A DNA stretch of 64,000 bases, from the NCBI RefSeq assembly GCF_004151245.1, contig NZ_JUIW01000005.1, positions 186,001-250,000 of the forward strand, in the 5' to 3' direction. Each line of letters starts with the position of its first letter. Within the stretch, counting starts at the first letter, position 1. Both the position numbers and the translations under genes were made by a program. Below, in pieces: positions 15,554-26,019 of this stretch. This stretch comes from Flavobacterium beibuense (GTDB lineage Bacteria; Bacteroidota; Bacteroidia; Flavobacteriales; Flavobacteriaceae). The notes under the pieces were generated by a model. It ran no database searches. It was not told the origin of the DNA and worked only from the letters and a program-made list of their open reading frames with translations.

Positions 15554-17572
15554 TTATAATTTTAGATTATTTAATGTTTCGTTTACTGATGTTAGTGGTA
15601 AGTCGCAGGTTTTGTTCTTACAAATATAAAACAGAGACTTTTCTTTATCAAAGCGATTTTTAAGGAAAGGAATCTCGCTTGAGGCAAAAGAGCCTGCCGT
15701 TATTACATGTGGCAGGTATTCGCTGTTTATATTTTTTATATCCTGTACGGCATCAGGTCCGCAAATGGCAAGTTCTTTATTATCTGTAGACAAGTCCATC
15801 CACAGGTTAAGCCAGTTTGAAAATGCAGAAGGATAATCCATATTAGGGATTATATGGTATAACATCTGTAGGGCAACTTTTTCATAATAGCCATTGTCAA
15901 ACAATAAGCTCAGTTTATAAAGCAAATTAGCCATAACCGAGTTTGAAGCTGGTATTACATTGTCTTCGGTTTCATAATGCGGGGCAACCAGTTTTTCTTC
16001 CTTAAATGAGGTATAGGCAAAAAACTGCTTTTGCTCGTCGTAGAAATTTTCCAGTGTATAATCGGTTAGCTGTTTGGCATAAAGTAGCCATTTTTCATCC
16101 AGCGTAGCTTCATAATAAGTAATAAAGGCCTGTGCAGTATGGGCATAGTCTTCAAGAAATCCTTTTATTTTGGCTTTGCCCTCCTTATAGGTGCGCCACA
16201 AATGCCCGTCGGCATGCCAAAGGTGTTCGGTAATAAACAATGCATTTTTGCGCGCGGCATCAAGATATTCTTCATCCCCCAGAGCTTTGTAAGCATCGGC
16301 ATAGCCTTTAAGCATAATCGCATTCCATGAGGTAAGAGTTTTGTCGTCCAGCCCTGGTTTTACTCTTTTTTCCCTTTGAGTATATAATAGCTGTTCCCAA
16401 TATTTCTTCTTTTCCCTGAATTCTTCCATTGATAGGTTAAGCTCCTGAGCCAGTTTCTCTGCCGACTCGCTTTGTATAAGTACAAACTTTCCGTTTTCCC
16501 AAAAGCCAAATTCATTTATATTAAATACTTTGGCAAAAGCATCAAAGTCTTCTTTTAAAATGTCTTTTAATTCATTTTTTTCCCAAACGTAAAAAGCGCC
16601 TTCCTCCTTATGGCCTAATACATCGGGGCTATCAGCATCAAGGGCGCTGTAAAAAGCACCATTGGCGGCGGTAAGTTCCTTTTTAATAAAGAGATGGGTT
16701 TTTTCTATTACCTCTTTGTATAGCGGGTTTTTGGTTCGTTTGTAAGCCTCAGCATACAAAGTCATCAGTTGCCCGTTATCATACAGCATTTTTTCAAAAT
16801 GCGGCACATGCCATTTCATGTCTACTGAATATCTTGAAAATCCTCCGTCTACTGTATCAAACAAACCACCGTAAGCCATTCGTGTAAGGGTAAGGTCGGT
16901 AAACTCCAATAGGTCTTGTGATTTTGCCTGGTAACCATAACGTTGCAGAAACAAATAATTGTTAGGCATCATAAATTTTGGAGCACGTGCATAACCGCCA
17001 AAATCCCAGTCGAAACTTTTAGACCATTTTTCAACCAACGGGCGAATGTTGTTAGGCTCGGGTAGGGAACCACTTTCATTCACGTTTACCAGGCCTATTA
17101 CATTAAGTCCTTCCAGTAATTTTCCGGCATATTCGGTTACCCTGTCAGGGTTGTTAGTGTAGAGTTGGTGTAATTGTTCTAAAGAAGCTATCCAGTTTTC
17201 TTTTCTAAAATAGGTGCCTCCCCAAACAGGCCTCCCGTCTGGTAAAAGCACTACATTCATGGGCCAGCCTCCCTGGCCGGTCATAATCTGTACGGCTTTC
17301 ATGTAAACGGCATCTACATCGGGCCTTTCTTCACGGTCTACTTTTATGGAAATAAAATTATCGTTCATCACCTTTGCCACTTCCTTATCCTCAAAGCTTT
17401 CATGTTCCATAACATGACACCAATGACAGGCAGAATAACCAACGCTTAATATTATAAGTTTGTTTTCATCTTTTGCTTTTGCCAGTGCATGTTCGTTCCA
17501 TGCTTTCCAGTGAATGGGATTGTTTGCGTGCTGCAGTAAATACGGACTGGTTTCAAAGTGAAGTTCGTTCAT
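15554..17572 (-). CDS. Thioredoxin-domain protein of the YyaL/SSP411 family
   Basis: A 672-residue cytoplasmic protein. Residues about 1-160 form the DUF255/thioredoxin-like domain with [14 protein letters not shown] (CHWC, Cys49 and Cys52), [13 protein letters not shown] and [11 protein letters not shown]. The remainder is an alpha/alpha-barrel of six-hairpin glycosidase type ([27 protein letters not shown]). The family is widespread and homologous to human SPATA20, but its substrate is unknown. Length is normal. It is divergent from the peroxiredoxin-like lipoprotein gene across a 189-bp spacer. Confidence 0.92.
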   Translation of the reverse strand: MNELHFETSPYLLQHANNPIHWKAWNEHALAKAKDENKLIILSVGYSACHWCHVMEHESFEDKEVAKVMNDNFISIKVDREERPDVDAVYMKAVQIMTGQGGWPMNVVLLPDGRPVWGGTYFRKENWIASLEQLHQLYTNNPDRVTEYAGKLLEGLNVIGLVNVNESGSLPEPNNIRPLVEKWSKSFDWDFGGYARAPKFMMPNNYLFLQRYGYQAKSQDLLEFTDLTLTRMAYGGLFDTVDGGFSRYSVDMKWHVPHFEKMLYDNGQLMTLYAEAYKRTKNPLYKEVIEKTHLFIKKELTAANGAFYSALDADSPDVLGHKEEGAFYVWEKNELKDILKEDFDAFAKVFNINEFGFWENGKFVLIQSESAEKLAQELNLSMEEFREKKKYWEQLLYTQREKRVKPGLDDKTLTSWNAIMLKGYADAYKALGDEEYLDAARKNALFITEHLWHADGHLWRTYKEGKAKIKGFLEDYAHTAQAFITYYEATLDEKWLLYAKQLTDYTLENFYDEQKQFFAYTSFKEEKLVAPHYETEDNVIPASNSVMANLLYKLSLLFDNGYYEKVALQMLYHIIPNMDYPSAFSNWLNLWMDLSTDNKELAICGPDAVQDIKNINSEYLPHVITAGSFASSEIPFLKNRFDKEKSLFYICKNKTCDLPLTSVNETLNNLKL

Positions 17573-17670
17573 AAGGCGATTATAAAAGCTATAAAATTAA
17601 GAATTTTCGGGTTGAGCGCCATGTGTTTTAAGAAAACAAAAACAATTGTTGATTTTTTGATTTACTGTGT

Positions 17671-17722
17671 TTTTGATATACTATTTTGATAGTGTTAAAA
17701 ACCTGCCTTACAGTATCAAAAT
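17671..17722. promoter_or_regulatory. Cluster of TTTTGATA elements, candidate operator
   Basis: TTTTGATA occurs at 17671-17678 and 17684-17691 (13-bp period) and inverted at 17714-17721. The last two form arms of a 12-bp inverted repeat with one mismatch (17683-17694 / 17711-17722), 40 bp before the lipoprotein ATG. Confidence 0.4.
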
Positions 17723-17761
17723 GATTAAGTTTACATATTGTAAAATCTTAAAACAATAGAA

Positions 17762-18448
17762 ATGAAAAAAGTTTTAGCCGGCTTAATGCTGCTTAGTGCA
17801 GTTGTAGCCTGTAAAAAAGAAAATAAGGAGGCAGCTCCTGAGGAACCGACGGCAACAGAGCAGACAGCAGAAGTAAAGGATACTATTGCTTATGCCGATT
17901 TTGGTATGGATACTTCCGATTTACCAAAAGGACTTAACGTGGGAGATATGGCTCCGCAGATAAACATGACAACTGCCGACAAGAAAAATATAACATTACA
18001 GGATTTATATAAAGATCAACCTGTAGTGGTACTGTTTTACAGGGCATACTGGTGTCCGGTATGTATAAGGCATTTAGGTGAGTTTGCCCATAAAGCAAAA
18101 GAAATTGAGGATAAAGGAGCAAAGCTTGTAATTATTACTCCCGAGACCTATGAGAATGTAGCTAAAACGAAGGAAGAAACCAAAACAGATTTTATGACTA
18201 TCTCTGATTTTGACGGTAGTATAATGAGGGCTTTTGACGTTGACTTTAAGGTAACCGAAACCTACCAGGAAATGATTAGGGAAAAACTTGACGCCTCGGT
18301 AGCGCAAACTAATGCAACAGGTGAACCTGTATTACCGGTACCGGCCACATTTATTATTGATAAAGGAGGTAAGATAGTGTACAAGCACTTTAATCCTAAT
18401 TACAGGGAAAGAGCAACGGTAGAAGAAATAGTAGCTAACCTGCCATAA
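17762..18448 (+). CDS. Peroxiredoxin-like (AhpC/TSA) lipoprotein
   Basis: A 228-residue lipoprotein: lipobox AVVAC with Cys at about residue 17, then an acidic linker rich in Glu/Thr (residues about 20-45), then a thioredoxin-fold redoxin domain with the active site YRAYWCPVCIRHL (CPVC) and a cis-proline region VPATFIIDKGG. The CxxC pair at this place is shared by bacterial peroxiredoxin-like and TlpA-like thiol enzymes. It probably reduces peroxides or disulphides at the cell envelope. Single-gene transcript, ended by the terminator at 18471. Confidence 0.85.
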   Translation: MKKVLAGLMLLSAVVACKKENKEAAPEEPTATEQTAEVKDTIAYADFGMDTSDLPKGLNVGDMAPQINMTTADKKNITLQDLYKDQPVVVLFYRAYWCPVCIRHLGEFAHKAKEIEDKGAKLVIITPETYENVAKTKEETKTDFMTISDFDGSIMRAFDVDFKVTETYQEMIREKLDASVAQTNATGEPVLPVPATFIIDKGGKIVYKHFNPNYRERATVEEIVANLP

Positions 18449-18470
18449 AATCAACGAAACAAGACTAATG

Positions 18471-18508
18471 AAAAAACCCTCTCCGGCGGCTGCCTTTGAG
18501 GGTTTTTT
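18471..18508. terminator. Bidirectional terminator between convergent genes
   Basis: AAAAAACCCTC (18471-18481) pairs perfectly with GAGGGTTTTTT (18498-18508), 16-nt loop. Serves the lipoprotein gene and the end of the phosphoesterase operon. Confidence 0.85.
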
Positions 18509-18531
18509 GAATTAAACACAACGAAACGATT

Positions 18532-19446
18532 TTATAACTTGTTAAGTACTCTTTCTGGATAATCAGTAATAATACCGTTTACTTTAAGCTCAAGCATACG
18601 GTCTATATCCTCCGGGTTGTTAACTGTCCATGGGATAAGGCGCATGTTTTTTGCTTTTATAGAATCGGTAAAAGCTTTGTTTACCAGATTATAATGCGGG
18701 CTGTAAATTTCAGGGACAAAATCCAGCTGCGACAGGTTTTTGTCTATGCCCGGCTCTCCGGTAAGAAAAGCAATGGTTATTTTAGGATACTTTTTTCTTA
18801 ATATGTTTAACGGAGCAGGATCAAACGACTGAATGTTTATTCTTTCCGCTAGGCCTTTCTCGTTAACAACCTGCATAACCATATCTACAAAATCAGAAGG
18901 TTGGGGTTGGCTGTTGCCATATTCCTTTACATCTGATTTGATTTCGATATTGTAGCGCACAGGTTTTAGATTGTTAGCCTTAATATAGCTTTCCACAGTA
19001 TCTATCATTTCAGAAAGCAAAGGCTTATAAGTATTCATCTTTTTCTGCTCGGGAAAGTTTTTGTTGCCTTTAGAACCGGTATCAAATTTTTTGATACTGT
19101 CATATGTCATCAGGTGCAGGTTATAACTGCGCTCATTTTCCTTAGTGATAGAATCGCCCTCAGGAGTTGTAACATATACCGATGACATAAATGGTTCGTG
19201 AGAAACCACAACTTTACCGTCTTTAGATATTACCACATCAAGTTCCAGTACATCGGCACCTTTTTTTACTGCGCTTAAAAAAGCAGGAATAGTGTTTTCC
19301 GGGAAATTTCCACGGTCGCCCCTATGTCCCTGAACTTCAATTTTTGCAGTTTCGGTTTCAGTAACTTCTTCTGTCTTCCTGTCGCTTTTACAGGCAATCA
19401 TACCTGCTGCAAGGGTAATAGCTAAATATGCTTTAAGATGTTTCAT
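18532..19446 (-). CDS. Glycerophosphodiester phosphodiesterase lipoprotein
   Basis: A 304-residue lipoprotein (lipobox GMIAC, Cys19) with a GDPD TIM-barrel domain. The catalytic signature HRGDRGNFPENTIPAF is at about residues 42-57, followed by LELDVVISKDGKVVVSHEP (metal-binding Glu/Asp and His) and a closing NGIITDYPERV. It hydrolyses glycerophosphodiesters, such as deacylated phospholipid head groups, to glycerol-3-phosphate plus alcohol at the envelope. Last gene of the sigma/FecR/SusCD block; 2 bp separate it from the metallophosphoesterase gene. Confidence 0.93.
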   Translation of the reverse strand: MKHLKAYLAITLAAGMIACKSDRKTEEVTETETAKIEVQGHRGDRGNFPENTIPAFLSAVKKGADVLELDVVISKDGKVVVSHEPFMSSVYVTTPEGDSITKENERSYNLHLMTYDSIKKFDTGSKGNKNFPEQKKMNTYKPLLSEMIDTVESYIKANNLKPVRYNIEIKSDVKEYGNSQPQPSDFVDMVMQVVNEKGLAERINIQSFDPAPLNILRKKYPKITIAFLTGEPGIDKNLSQLDFVPEIYSPHYNLVNKAFTDSIKAKNMRLIPWTVNNPEDIDRMLELKVNGIITDYPERVLNKL

Positions 19447-19448
19447 AA

Positions 19449-21026
19449 TTATTTTGGCATTTCAATTCTGTAGCTTTTAACGGCTGTATGTATCTGGCCA
19501 AACATATCGGTGGCCTTAATTTCTATTTTATGTTCTCCTGCTTCAAGATTAGCAGGAATGTTACCTCTCCAAACGTGCGTACTAGCAACCGGATCAGATG
19601 AACGTCGTCCCGGCATAAGCTCTTCGGCAAGGTCCCATTCATAAACAAGCTCTACATAACTTGGGTCGGCTGTTTCTGTGTACTCCATATGTTTCCACTC
19701 ACCACCGTCCACACGGTATTCTAACTTGTCATTTTTACTTCCCATAAAGAAGTTTACAAAAACACCCGCTTTGGTTCTTTTACCTTTTGCCACTACTTTA
19801 GGGGCAAAAACCTCCATTTGGTGCTCTTTAGGTTTTCCGGCAGCTTTATAGTCAATAGTGTACTGGTTTCCGTTAAAGTGAATAAAAGCATATCCTTTTG
19901 GTGTACCATCCCTCATAACGGAGATTGGAATGCCTTTTTCGTCCAGTTTGCCTGAATACCAGTCGCCCGATGTTGTACCTACATTGTAATGGTGGTGTGG
20001 TTTTTCCTGTAACCATCCGCCTTCACCTTTGCTGAAAAAGTCCTGACGCTGTAAATGCGTGTGGGCAGAAAGCGATAGGGTATAAGGGAAATCCTTTAAT
20101 ACTTTGAAAAGTCTGTTACGGTCTTCATCACGGAAAGAATCATCATGAGCATCCGGCTCGCTTATCGGGATATGGAAAGCTAATACAATAAGATGATCTT
20201 TAGGCACAAGTTTCAGGTCATTCTCTATAAACTGAAACTGGTCTTCCCTGAAACCTCCCCAGTAACCTTTAGAATCCCTTGGGTCTGGATACATAACGTC
20301 ATCCAGTACTATAAAGTGTACTTTGCCATAGTTAAAAGCATAGTTGGCAGGTCCAAAATGAGCTTCATAAGTTTCATCGGCCATTTCATCCTTTTCAACA
20401 TCAAAGTTAAGGTCATGGTTGCCTAACAGGTTGTACCAGGGTAATCCTGTTTTTTTTGTTGCCTGTATGTAAGGGTTAAAAAGGCTAAGGTCATTACCTA
20501 CAAGGTCGCCCATACTTAAACCAAACGAAACATTTTTAGAGTTTATCACTTCGGCTACAACACCTCTTGCATAATAATCAACCTCTTCAAGGTTATATGG
20601 CTGAGGGTCACCAAAAATAAGCGCCGTAAAAGTCTCATTATCCTGTGCTTTAGTAAGGCCAAAGTCTACCGATTTAGGTAACTTTCCTGTTGGCTGTACT
20701 CCGGCAAATTCTGTTTTTGGAGAACCTTCCGGTTTATAGATGTAAAAGAACTGAGGCAGATTATCTGCATTTACAGGAACATTATATCCTGCAGGTTTTA
20801 TAACCGAAACAATATCGTCATTACCTAAAGCCAGTTCATATTCTCCGTTTTTATTTGTAAGCACCACATCGCGACCGTTAGTTATGGCTACGTTTGAAAT
20901 GCCTGCTTCTTTTTTGTCTTTCTTTCCGTTGCCGTTAGCATCTCCATATACTACGCCTTTTACGGTTTGAGCAGATAGGTATGCTGCAAAAAGCAGCATA
21001 CCTGTAGTAAAAATGTGTTTTTTCAT
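19449..21026 (-). CDS. Calcineurin-like metallophosphoesterase with N- and C-terminal accessory domains
   Basis: A 525-residue exported enzyme. The signal peptide is residues 1-19. An N-terminal Ig/carboxypeptidase-regulatory-like domain follows (VKGVVYGDANGNGKKDKKEAG at residues 22-42 in two parts, TNKNGEYELAL). The metallophosphatase core has GDPQ near residue 136, GDLVGND, GNHD and SAHTHLQ, the dimetal ligands of the family. The C-terminal domain (about 380-525) is of the calcineurin-like phosphoesterase C-terminal type. Substrate unknown; its place between SusD and GDPD suggests phosphomono- or phosphodiester cleavage after capture. Confidence 0.9.
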   Translation of the reverse strand: MKKHIFTTGMLLFAAYLSAQTVKGVVYGDANGNGKKDKKEAGISNVAITNGRDVVLTNKNGEYELALGNDDIVSVIKPAGYNVPVNADNLPQFFYIYKPEGSPKTEFAGVQPTGKLPKSVDFGLTKAQDNETFTALIFGDPQPYNLEEVDYYARGVVAEVINSKNVSFGLSMGDLVGNDLSLFNPYIQATKKTGLPWYNLLGNHDLNFDVEKDEMADETYEAHFGPANYAFNYGKVHFIVLDDVMYPDPRDSKGYWGGFREDQFQFIENDLKLVPKDHLIVLAFHIPISEPDAHDDSFRDEDRNRLFKVLKDFPYTLSLSAHTHLQRQDFFSKGEGGWLQEKPHHHYNVGTTSGDWYSGKLDEKGIPISVMRDGTPKGYAFIHFNGNQYTIDYKAAGKPKEHQMEVFAPKVVAKGKRTKAGVFVNFFMGSKNDKLEYRVDGGEWKHMEYTETADPSYVELVYEWDLAEELMPGRRSSDPVASTHVWRGNIPANLEAGEHKIEIKATDMFGQIHTAVKSYRIEMPK

Positions 21027-21042
21027 TTTTTAGCTGAATCTA

Positions 21043-22479
21043 TTAATTATCCCACCAAACTTTGGTGTTGATATCGTCGTCACCAATCATTTGTACTGCA
21101 TCCTGATAGTTAGACAGGTTGTACAGTTGCTGATCGGTTGGGTATGTAAATCTTGACGGCATTACTGCATTGTTAAGCATAGCCGATGTTGTAGGAAGTT
21201 GAGGTAAACCTGTTCTTCTGTATTCAAACCACTGCTGATAGTCTACAAAGTAAAGTGAGTAGTATTTTTGAAGCATTATCTGCTCTAAAGTACCATCATA
21301 CTGTACCGCAACGTTATCAAAATAAGTTGCCGGCATTGTTCCTTTAAGTTGTTCTATTGCTGCTTTTACACCTTTCTCATAGTGTAGCTGTGCATCACTG
21401 GTATAACCTCTTTGTGCCATTTCAGCCTTTATAAATTCTACTTCAGAGTAAGGAAGGATAAAAATCTGCATTGGGTTAGTAACCGGAGTTATCTGTAAAT
21501 TAGAGGCATTGTACTCAAACTGAGAGTCTGCTCCTGCATATCCGCTAGGTATACCTATATAGCCAATGTTGTTGTTGTCAAGATCGGTACCTGTGGTAGC
21601 GATAAGTGGTCTTCTTGGATCTTCAAAAGTATTAAGGTTGTCGATAAAGAATGAAGCCATCTTAACGTTAAGCCTGAAGTCCTGTGGTCTTCCCCAAGGA
21701 GATACGTTTGCACCAACTCCTGTTACCTGTAGTATAGCCGACTCGGCATTAGTTTCAAAAACAGGGTATTGCTCAGGGTTGTTAATCATTGCTGTAAGCT
21801 GTTGGAAAGCATTAGTCTCCGTACGGTTAGAGATTCTTAAAAGTAATCTCATGCGTAGTGAGTTAGTAAACTTTTTCCATTTAAGGATGTCGTTGTTGAA
21901 AAGGATATCCGGGGCATAAGCCATATCTTCCTCAAGGTTGTACATTTCGTTAGCAGCCTCAAGATCGGCAAGGATGGTTTCATAAATCATCTCCTGCTTA
22001 TCATATTTAGGATAAAGGATGCCTTCTTCAGCCCTTACTGCCTCAGTCATTGGTACAGGTCCAAATACGTCGGTAAGATTAGAGTATACCCATGCATTTA
22101 GAGTAAGTGCAATAGCCATGTAGTTCTCGTCTTCAGCTTTTTCTGCTGCTATACGCATCTCCCTTATGTTAGCCAGCCATTTGTATGAGTTACTCCACGA
22201 AGAGTTACCTATGTTAGGACTAACATCATAACGGTGCAGTCCTCCCGAAACACTCGGGAAAGGAACTGTTACCTGCATTAGATTAAATGTAACATCTGAA
22301 CTGCGAAGCGCATAATGGCTCGACATTCCGTATATAATTGGGTTTAAAAGAGTACCCGGGCTTATCTCTGCAATAAGGTTAGGGTTCTCGTTTACGTCTT
22401 CAAAATCGCTTGTACAGGCAGTACTCATTAAAAGTAAAGAAAGGCCTGCTGCTAAAATTTGTATCTTTTTCATTTTCAT
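21043..22479 (-). CDS. SusD/RagB-like outer-membrane nutrient-binding lipoprotein
   Basis: A 478-residue lipoprotein: signal peptide with lipobox MSTAC (Cys22), then TPR-like helices typical of the SusD fold (SNLTDVFGPVPMTEA at about residue 133, FTNSLRMRLLLRISNRT, PYSEVEFIKAEMAQRG near residue 350). It belongs to the SusD_2-like subgroup. SusD proteins form the lid over the SusC barrel and bind the incoming ligand. ATG candidates at 22479 and 22473. It follows the SusC gene by 6 bp and is followed 16 bp later by the phosphoesterase. Confidence 0.93.
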   Translation of the reverse strand: MKMKKIQILAAGLSLLLMSTACTSDFEDVNENPNLIAEISPGTLLNPIIYGMSSHYALRSSDVTFNLMQVTVPFPSVSGGLHRYDVSPNIGNSSWSNSYKWLANIREMRIAAEKAEDENYMAIALTLNAWVYSNLTDVFGPVPMTEAVRAEEGILYPKYDKQEMIYETILADLEAANEMYNLEEDMAYAPDILFNNDILKWKKFTNSLRMRLLLRISNRTETNAFQQLTAMINNPEQYPVFETNAESAILQVTGVGANVSPWGRPQDFRLNVKMASFFIDNLNTFEDPRRPLIATTGTDLDNNNIGYIGIPSGYAGADSQFEYNASNLQITPVTNPMQIFILPYSEVEFIKAEMAQRGYTSDAQLHYEKGVKAAIEQLKGTMPATYFDNVAVQYDGTLEQIMLQKYYSLYFVDYQQWFEYRRTGLPQLPTTSAMLNNAVMPSRFTYPTDQQLYNLSNYQDAVQMIGDDDINTKVWWDN

Positions 22480-22485
22480 ATCAAA

Positions 22486-25400
22486 TTAAAAATTCACTTT
22501 TAAGTTAAAGCCATATGTAGCCGGAGATGGCATTTGTCCCATTTCTATACCCGGTAATAATGAGCTTCCGTTTAATGCTGCTGTTTCAGGATCGTAGATT
22601 GGGAAATCTGAAATAGTTGCTAAGTCTCTACCGAATACTGATAACTGTACTGAACTAAGTCCGGTGTTTTTGATAAGTGATTTAGGGAAGTTGTAAGCAA
22701 GGCTCACTTCTCTTAATTTTAACCATGAAGCATCAAATGAGTTAGACTCAATGTTAGCTCTTCTGTAGTAACGCGCATACCAGTCTGGTGTTAGTGCCTG
22801 AGTTGTATTAGGAGAGTAGCTTCCGTCTGCATTTTGTACAACACCTTCACCTACTATAAAGCCATCTTCCCTTCCGTAGTAAGTTGAGGTTAATTTACCC
22901 TGCTCCATAGATTTGTGGTGTGTTTGTGAGTAGATAATACCACCATACTGACCGTCTACAGTAACGCTGGCTGTAAAGTTACCTACAGTAAATACGTTAG
23001 TTAAACCTGCTTTCCACTCAGGGCTGGCATCACCTATGTACTGAATCTCTTCCGGGTAAGCCGGTAAACCTGCGCTGTCATAAACAATCTGTCCGTCAGG
23101 AGATCTTACAAATCCGTAACCGTAGATTGCTGTGGTAGTACCACCAACTCTTGCAATTATAGAAGCTGTTCCACCTTCGCCAATTACCTGCTGATCCTGG
23201 ATACCTTCTGCTAACGAAAGTACCTTGTTCCAGTTTTGAGACCAGTTAAGTGTAGACTGCCATTTAAATTTAGGATTGTCAACTATCTTGCCTCCTAAAA
23301 TAATTTCTATACCACGGTTTCTAACCTTACCTGCATTAAGTACTGCACTGTTAAATCCGGTGCTGTAATCAAGAGGTACGTTAATAATCTGGTTTTTAGT
23401 GTTACTTTCATAAACAGTAGCGTCAAGGGTTAGGCGCTTGTTAAGCATAAATAGCTCAAAACCTGTTTCGAAACTTGTAGTAATTTCCGGCTTGAAATGA
23501 TCGTTATGCAATCTTGTAGGTGCTATTGCCGAGCTTGGGAAATCACTATTGCCATAATATTTTTGTGTTTTATAAGGATCTGTATCGTTACCTACCTGAG
23601 CATAAGAGAATCTGTATTTTAAGTAGTCAATTGCTTTTGGCATGTTAAACATTTCCGATAATACAAAGCTCGTGTTAACCGATGGGTAGAAGAATGAGTT
23701 GTATTGTACAGGTAGTGTAGAAGACCAGTCGTTACGCGCCGTAGCATCAACAAAGATCATGTCTTTGTATCCTAATGTTACTAAACCATATAAACTGTTT
23801 ACTTTTCTGTTGCTGTCACCGGCTCTTACAAGCGGAGCATTAACACCATTAGTAAGCTTATAAACATCCGGTACTACAAGACCTTCTACTTCAGCTTCCA
23901 TGTTTCTATATTTTTGGTTTCTCATGTTACCACCGGCAGAAGCTGAGAATGAAATTACGTCGCTTGCAAAGTTGTCTTTGTAAGTAAGTAAGAAATCGGT
24001 ATTAACTTCCTGGTTGAATATATCCTGACGTTTGTAGAAACCTTTTGCATAGCGGTTAATGCTGTAAGGCCTTTTTTGCTCTCTCATCTGGTTAGACTGG
24101 TTGATGGCCGTACGTAATAATAGGTCTAATTTAGATGTAAGTGTAAGGTTTGCATAAATGTTACCTACAATCTGGTCATTATCCAGTGTGTTTGTAGCTT
24201 CATAAGCAATTAGGTAAGGGTTGTCTATATAAGAACTGAACGGGTGTATCTGCTGTAGGTTTTCCTGTCCGTCCTGCCATATTGGTCGGTACCAGTCAAG
24301 ATCTACGTTAGGATTTTGGAAAATCATGAAGTAAGCGATAGATCCGTTATTGTAGCCTGTTGAAGGTAGATTGTCACTTGCCCTGTTGCTATAGTTAACA
24401 GATGTTCCAAGTTTAATTCTTTCAGAAACCTGGTAGTTAGCATTAATAGCAGCTGTAATTCTTTCAAAACCTGTATTAGGCATTATCCACTCATTTTTCT
24501 GGTGGCCTAATGAAAGTCTCATTGAACCTTTATCATCACCTCCCTGTACGGTAAGGTTGTTGTTAAGGGTAACACCTGTTCTCCAAAAGTCTTTACGGTT
24601 ATCTTCATAAGGCTGCCATAATTTTCTTTCAGGCGACTGTCCTTCTACTGTAGGGTCGTACTGGAAAAAATATTGTCCGTTAAAAGCGGGTCCCCAGGCA
24701 CTACTTGTACCACCTGTACTGTTACCGTCTTCAGAGGCTCCGTAAGAGTAGTAAGGGTTTCCATCTGCATCAAATGATTTACCGGTGCCCTGTCCGTATT
24801 TATATTGCCAGTCCGGCCATCTTTGTATAACATCAAATGTAGCACCTGTGCTGTATGTTACACCAAGGCCTTTGTTTTTCTTTCCTGATTTAGTTGTGAT
24901 GATAAGCGCACCGTTTGCTGCTCTTGTACCATATAGTGCAGCTGCACCCGCACCTTTTAGTACAGTAACGCTTTCAATATCATCAAGGTTAAGTTCTGAT
25001 ATACCGTTACCGTAATCGATAGGTGAATCTTCACCCATGTAAGCAGATGACGATCCTGATGTTGTCATCGACTGGTTTACAGGCACACCATCAACCACGA
25101 TAAGTGCGTTGTTGTTTTGTACGTTTAACGACCTGTTACCTCTTAGGATAATATTTTGAGAGTTAAGAGGCCCTGAACCTGATGAAATTATGTTTAAACC
25201 TGCAACTTTACCTTTAAGGGCAGAAGACCAGTTGTTAGGAGTTGTTGTTTCAAGCTGATCAGATTTGATTGTCTGTTGTACGAAACCAAGGCGTTTTTCT
25301 TCCCTTTTAATACCAAGGGCAGTTACCACCACCTCATTAAGTTCGTTAGATTTTGGGTTAAGAGTAATAACAAGTTCCTTGTTTGCATCGGCTGTTATTT

Positions 25401-25929
25401 CAACAGTTTCATAACCGATAAAAGAAACCTCAAGTGTAGCGCCGCTTCCTGCTGTAATAGTAAAATTACCATCCATATCGGTTGTAACACTGTTTGTAGT
25501 GCCTTTTTCAAGTACCGAAGCTCCCGGCAAAGGTATGCCGTCCTCATCGGTTACCTTACCACGTACCATTTGTTGGTCTTTTTTAGTAACAGTGATAGTG
25601 TTGTTTATCTTCTTGAAAAGAAAACCTGTTTTAAGTGTAATTTTGTTAAGTACCTGCTCAACGCTTTCGTTTACAGCTTTTATGCTAAGGCGTTGGTTAG
25701 TACCTGATATTTTCTCATCAAAAACAAAAGTGAAATTTGTTTCTTGTTCAATTGCAGTAAATACTTCAGTAACCGAAGCATTTGTAAGATTTAAAGTGAT
25801 TTGCTTTTCGTTAAGTCCCTGTCCTTTTTCAGGGGCTGCAAAGCTGGTTGCGGCCATTAAAACGGCACAAAACAAATAAAAGAATTTATTTGATATTCGA
25901 TTCAAAAAAAATTGTAGTTTAGTATCCAT
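22486..25929 (-). CDS. SusC/RagA family TonB-linked outer-membrane protein with STN signalling domain
   Basis: A 1,147-residue TonB-dependent receptor. Signal peptide to about residue 31; STN (secretin/TonB N-terminal) domain at about 45-115, which contacts the anti-sigma factor FecR in transducers; carboxypeptidase-regulatory-like domain (GKVTDEDGIPLPGASVLEKGT) at about 123-195; plug with LRGNRSLNVQNNNALIVVDGVPV; and a 22-strand-type barrel ending with GFNLKVNF. With SusD it imports ligand across the outer membrane. The STN domain plus adjacent FecR and ECF sigma genes indicate transcriptional autoregulation by ligand binding. Confidence 0.95.
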   Translation of the reverse strand: MDTKLQFFLNRISNKFFYLFCAVLMAATSFAAPEKGQGLNEKQITLNLTNASVTEVFTAIEQETNFTFVFDEKISGTNQRLSIKAVNESVEQVLNKITLKTGFLFKKINNTITVTKKDQQMVRGKVTDEDGIPLPGASVLEKGTTNSVTTDMDGNFTITAGSGATLEVSFIGYETVEITADANKELVITLNPKSNELNEVVVTALGIKREEKRLGFVQQTIKSDQLETTTPNNWSSALKGKVAGLNIISSGSGPLNSQNIILRGNRSLNVQNNNALIVVDGVPVNQSMTTSGSSSAYMGEDSPIDYGNGISELNLDDIESVTVLKGAGAAALYGTRAANGALIITTKSGKKNKGLGVTYSTGATFDVIQRWPDWQYKYGQGTGKSFDADGNPYYSYGASEDGNSTGGTSSAWGPAFNGQYFFQYDPTVEGQSPERKLWQPYEDNRKDFWRTGVTLNNNLTVQGGDDKGSMRLSLGHQKNEWIMPNTGFERITAAINANYQVSERIKLGTSVNYSNRASDNLPSTGYNNGSIAYFMIFQNPNVDLDWYRPIWQDGQENLQQIHPFSSYIDNPYLIAYEATNTLDNDQIVGNIYANLTLTSKLDLLLRTAINQSNQMREQKRPYSINRYAKGFYKRQDIFNQEVNTDFLLTYKDNFASDVISFSASAGGNMRNQKYRNMEAEVEGLVVPDVYKLTNGVNAPLVRAGDSNRKVNSLYGLVTLGYKDMIFVDATARNDWSSTLPVQYNSFFYPSVNTSFVLSEMFNMPKAIDYLKYRFSYAQVGNDTDPYKTQKYYGNSDFPSSAIAPTRLHNDHFKPEITTSFETGFELFMLNKRLTLDATVYESNTKNQIINVPLDYSTGFNSAVLNAGKVRNRGIEIILGGKIVDNPKFKWQSTLNWSQNWNKVLSLAEGIQDQQVIGEGGTASIIARVGGTTTAIYGYGFVRSPDGQIVYDSAGLPAYPEEIQYIGDASPEWKAGLTNVFTVGNFTASVTVDGQYGGIIYSQTHHKSMEQGKLTSTYYGREDGFIVGEGVVQNADGSYSPNTTQALTPDWYARYYRRANIESNSFDASWLKLREVSLAYNFPKSLIKNTGLSSVQLSVFGRDLATISDFPIYDPETAALNGSSLLPGIEMGQMPSPATYGFNLKVNF

Positions 25930-25981
25930 TACTATAGGCTATAAATTTGATTTTGTTTGTAGTCTTTGTTTTAAGTAAGTG

Positions 25982-26014
25982 CCCGTATCTGTTGCAGCAG
26001 ACGCGGGTTTTTTT
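25982..26014 (+). terminator. Plus-strand-oriented hairpin with T-run between fecR and susC
   Basis: CCCG..TCTG pairs with CAGA..CGGG around a TTGCAG-containing loop, followed on the plus strand by seven T. No plus-strand gene ends here; the flanking genes are both on the minus strand, so it may stop antisense transcription. Confidence 0.5.
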
Positions 26015-26019
26015 ATTGG

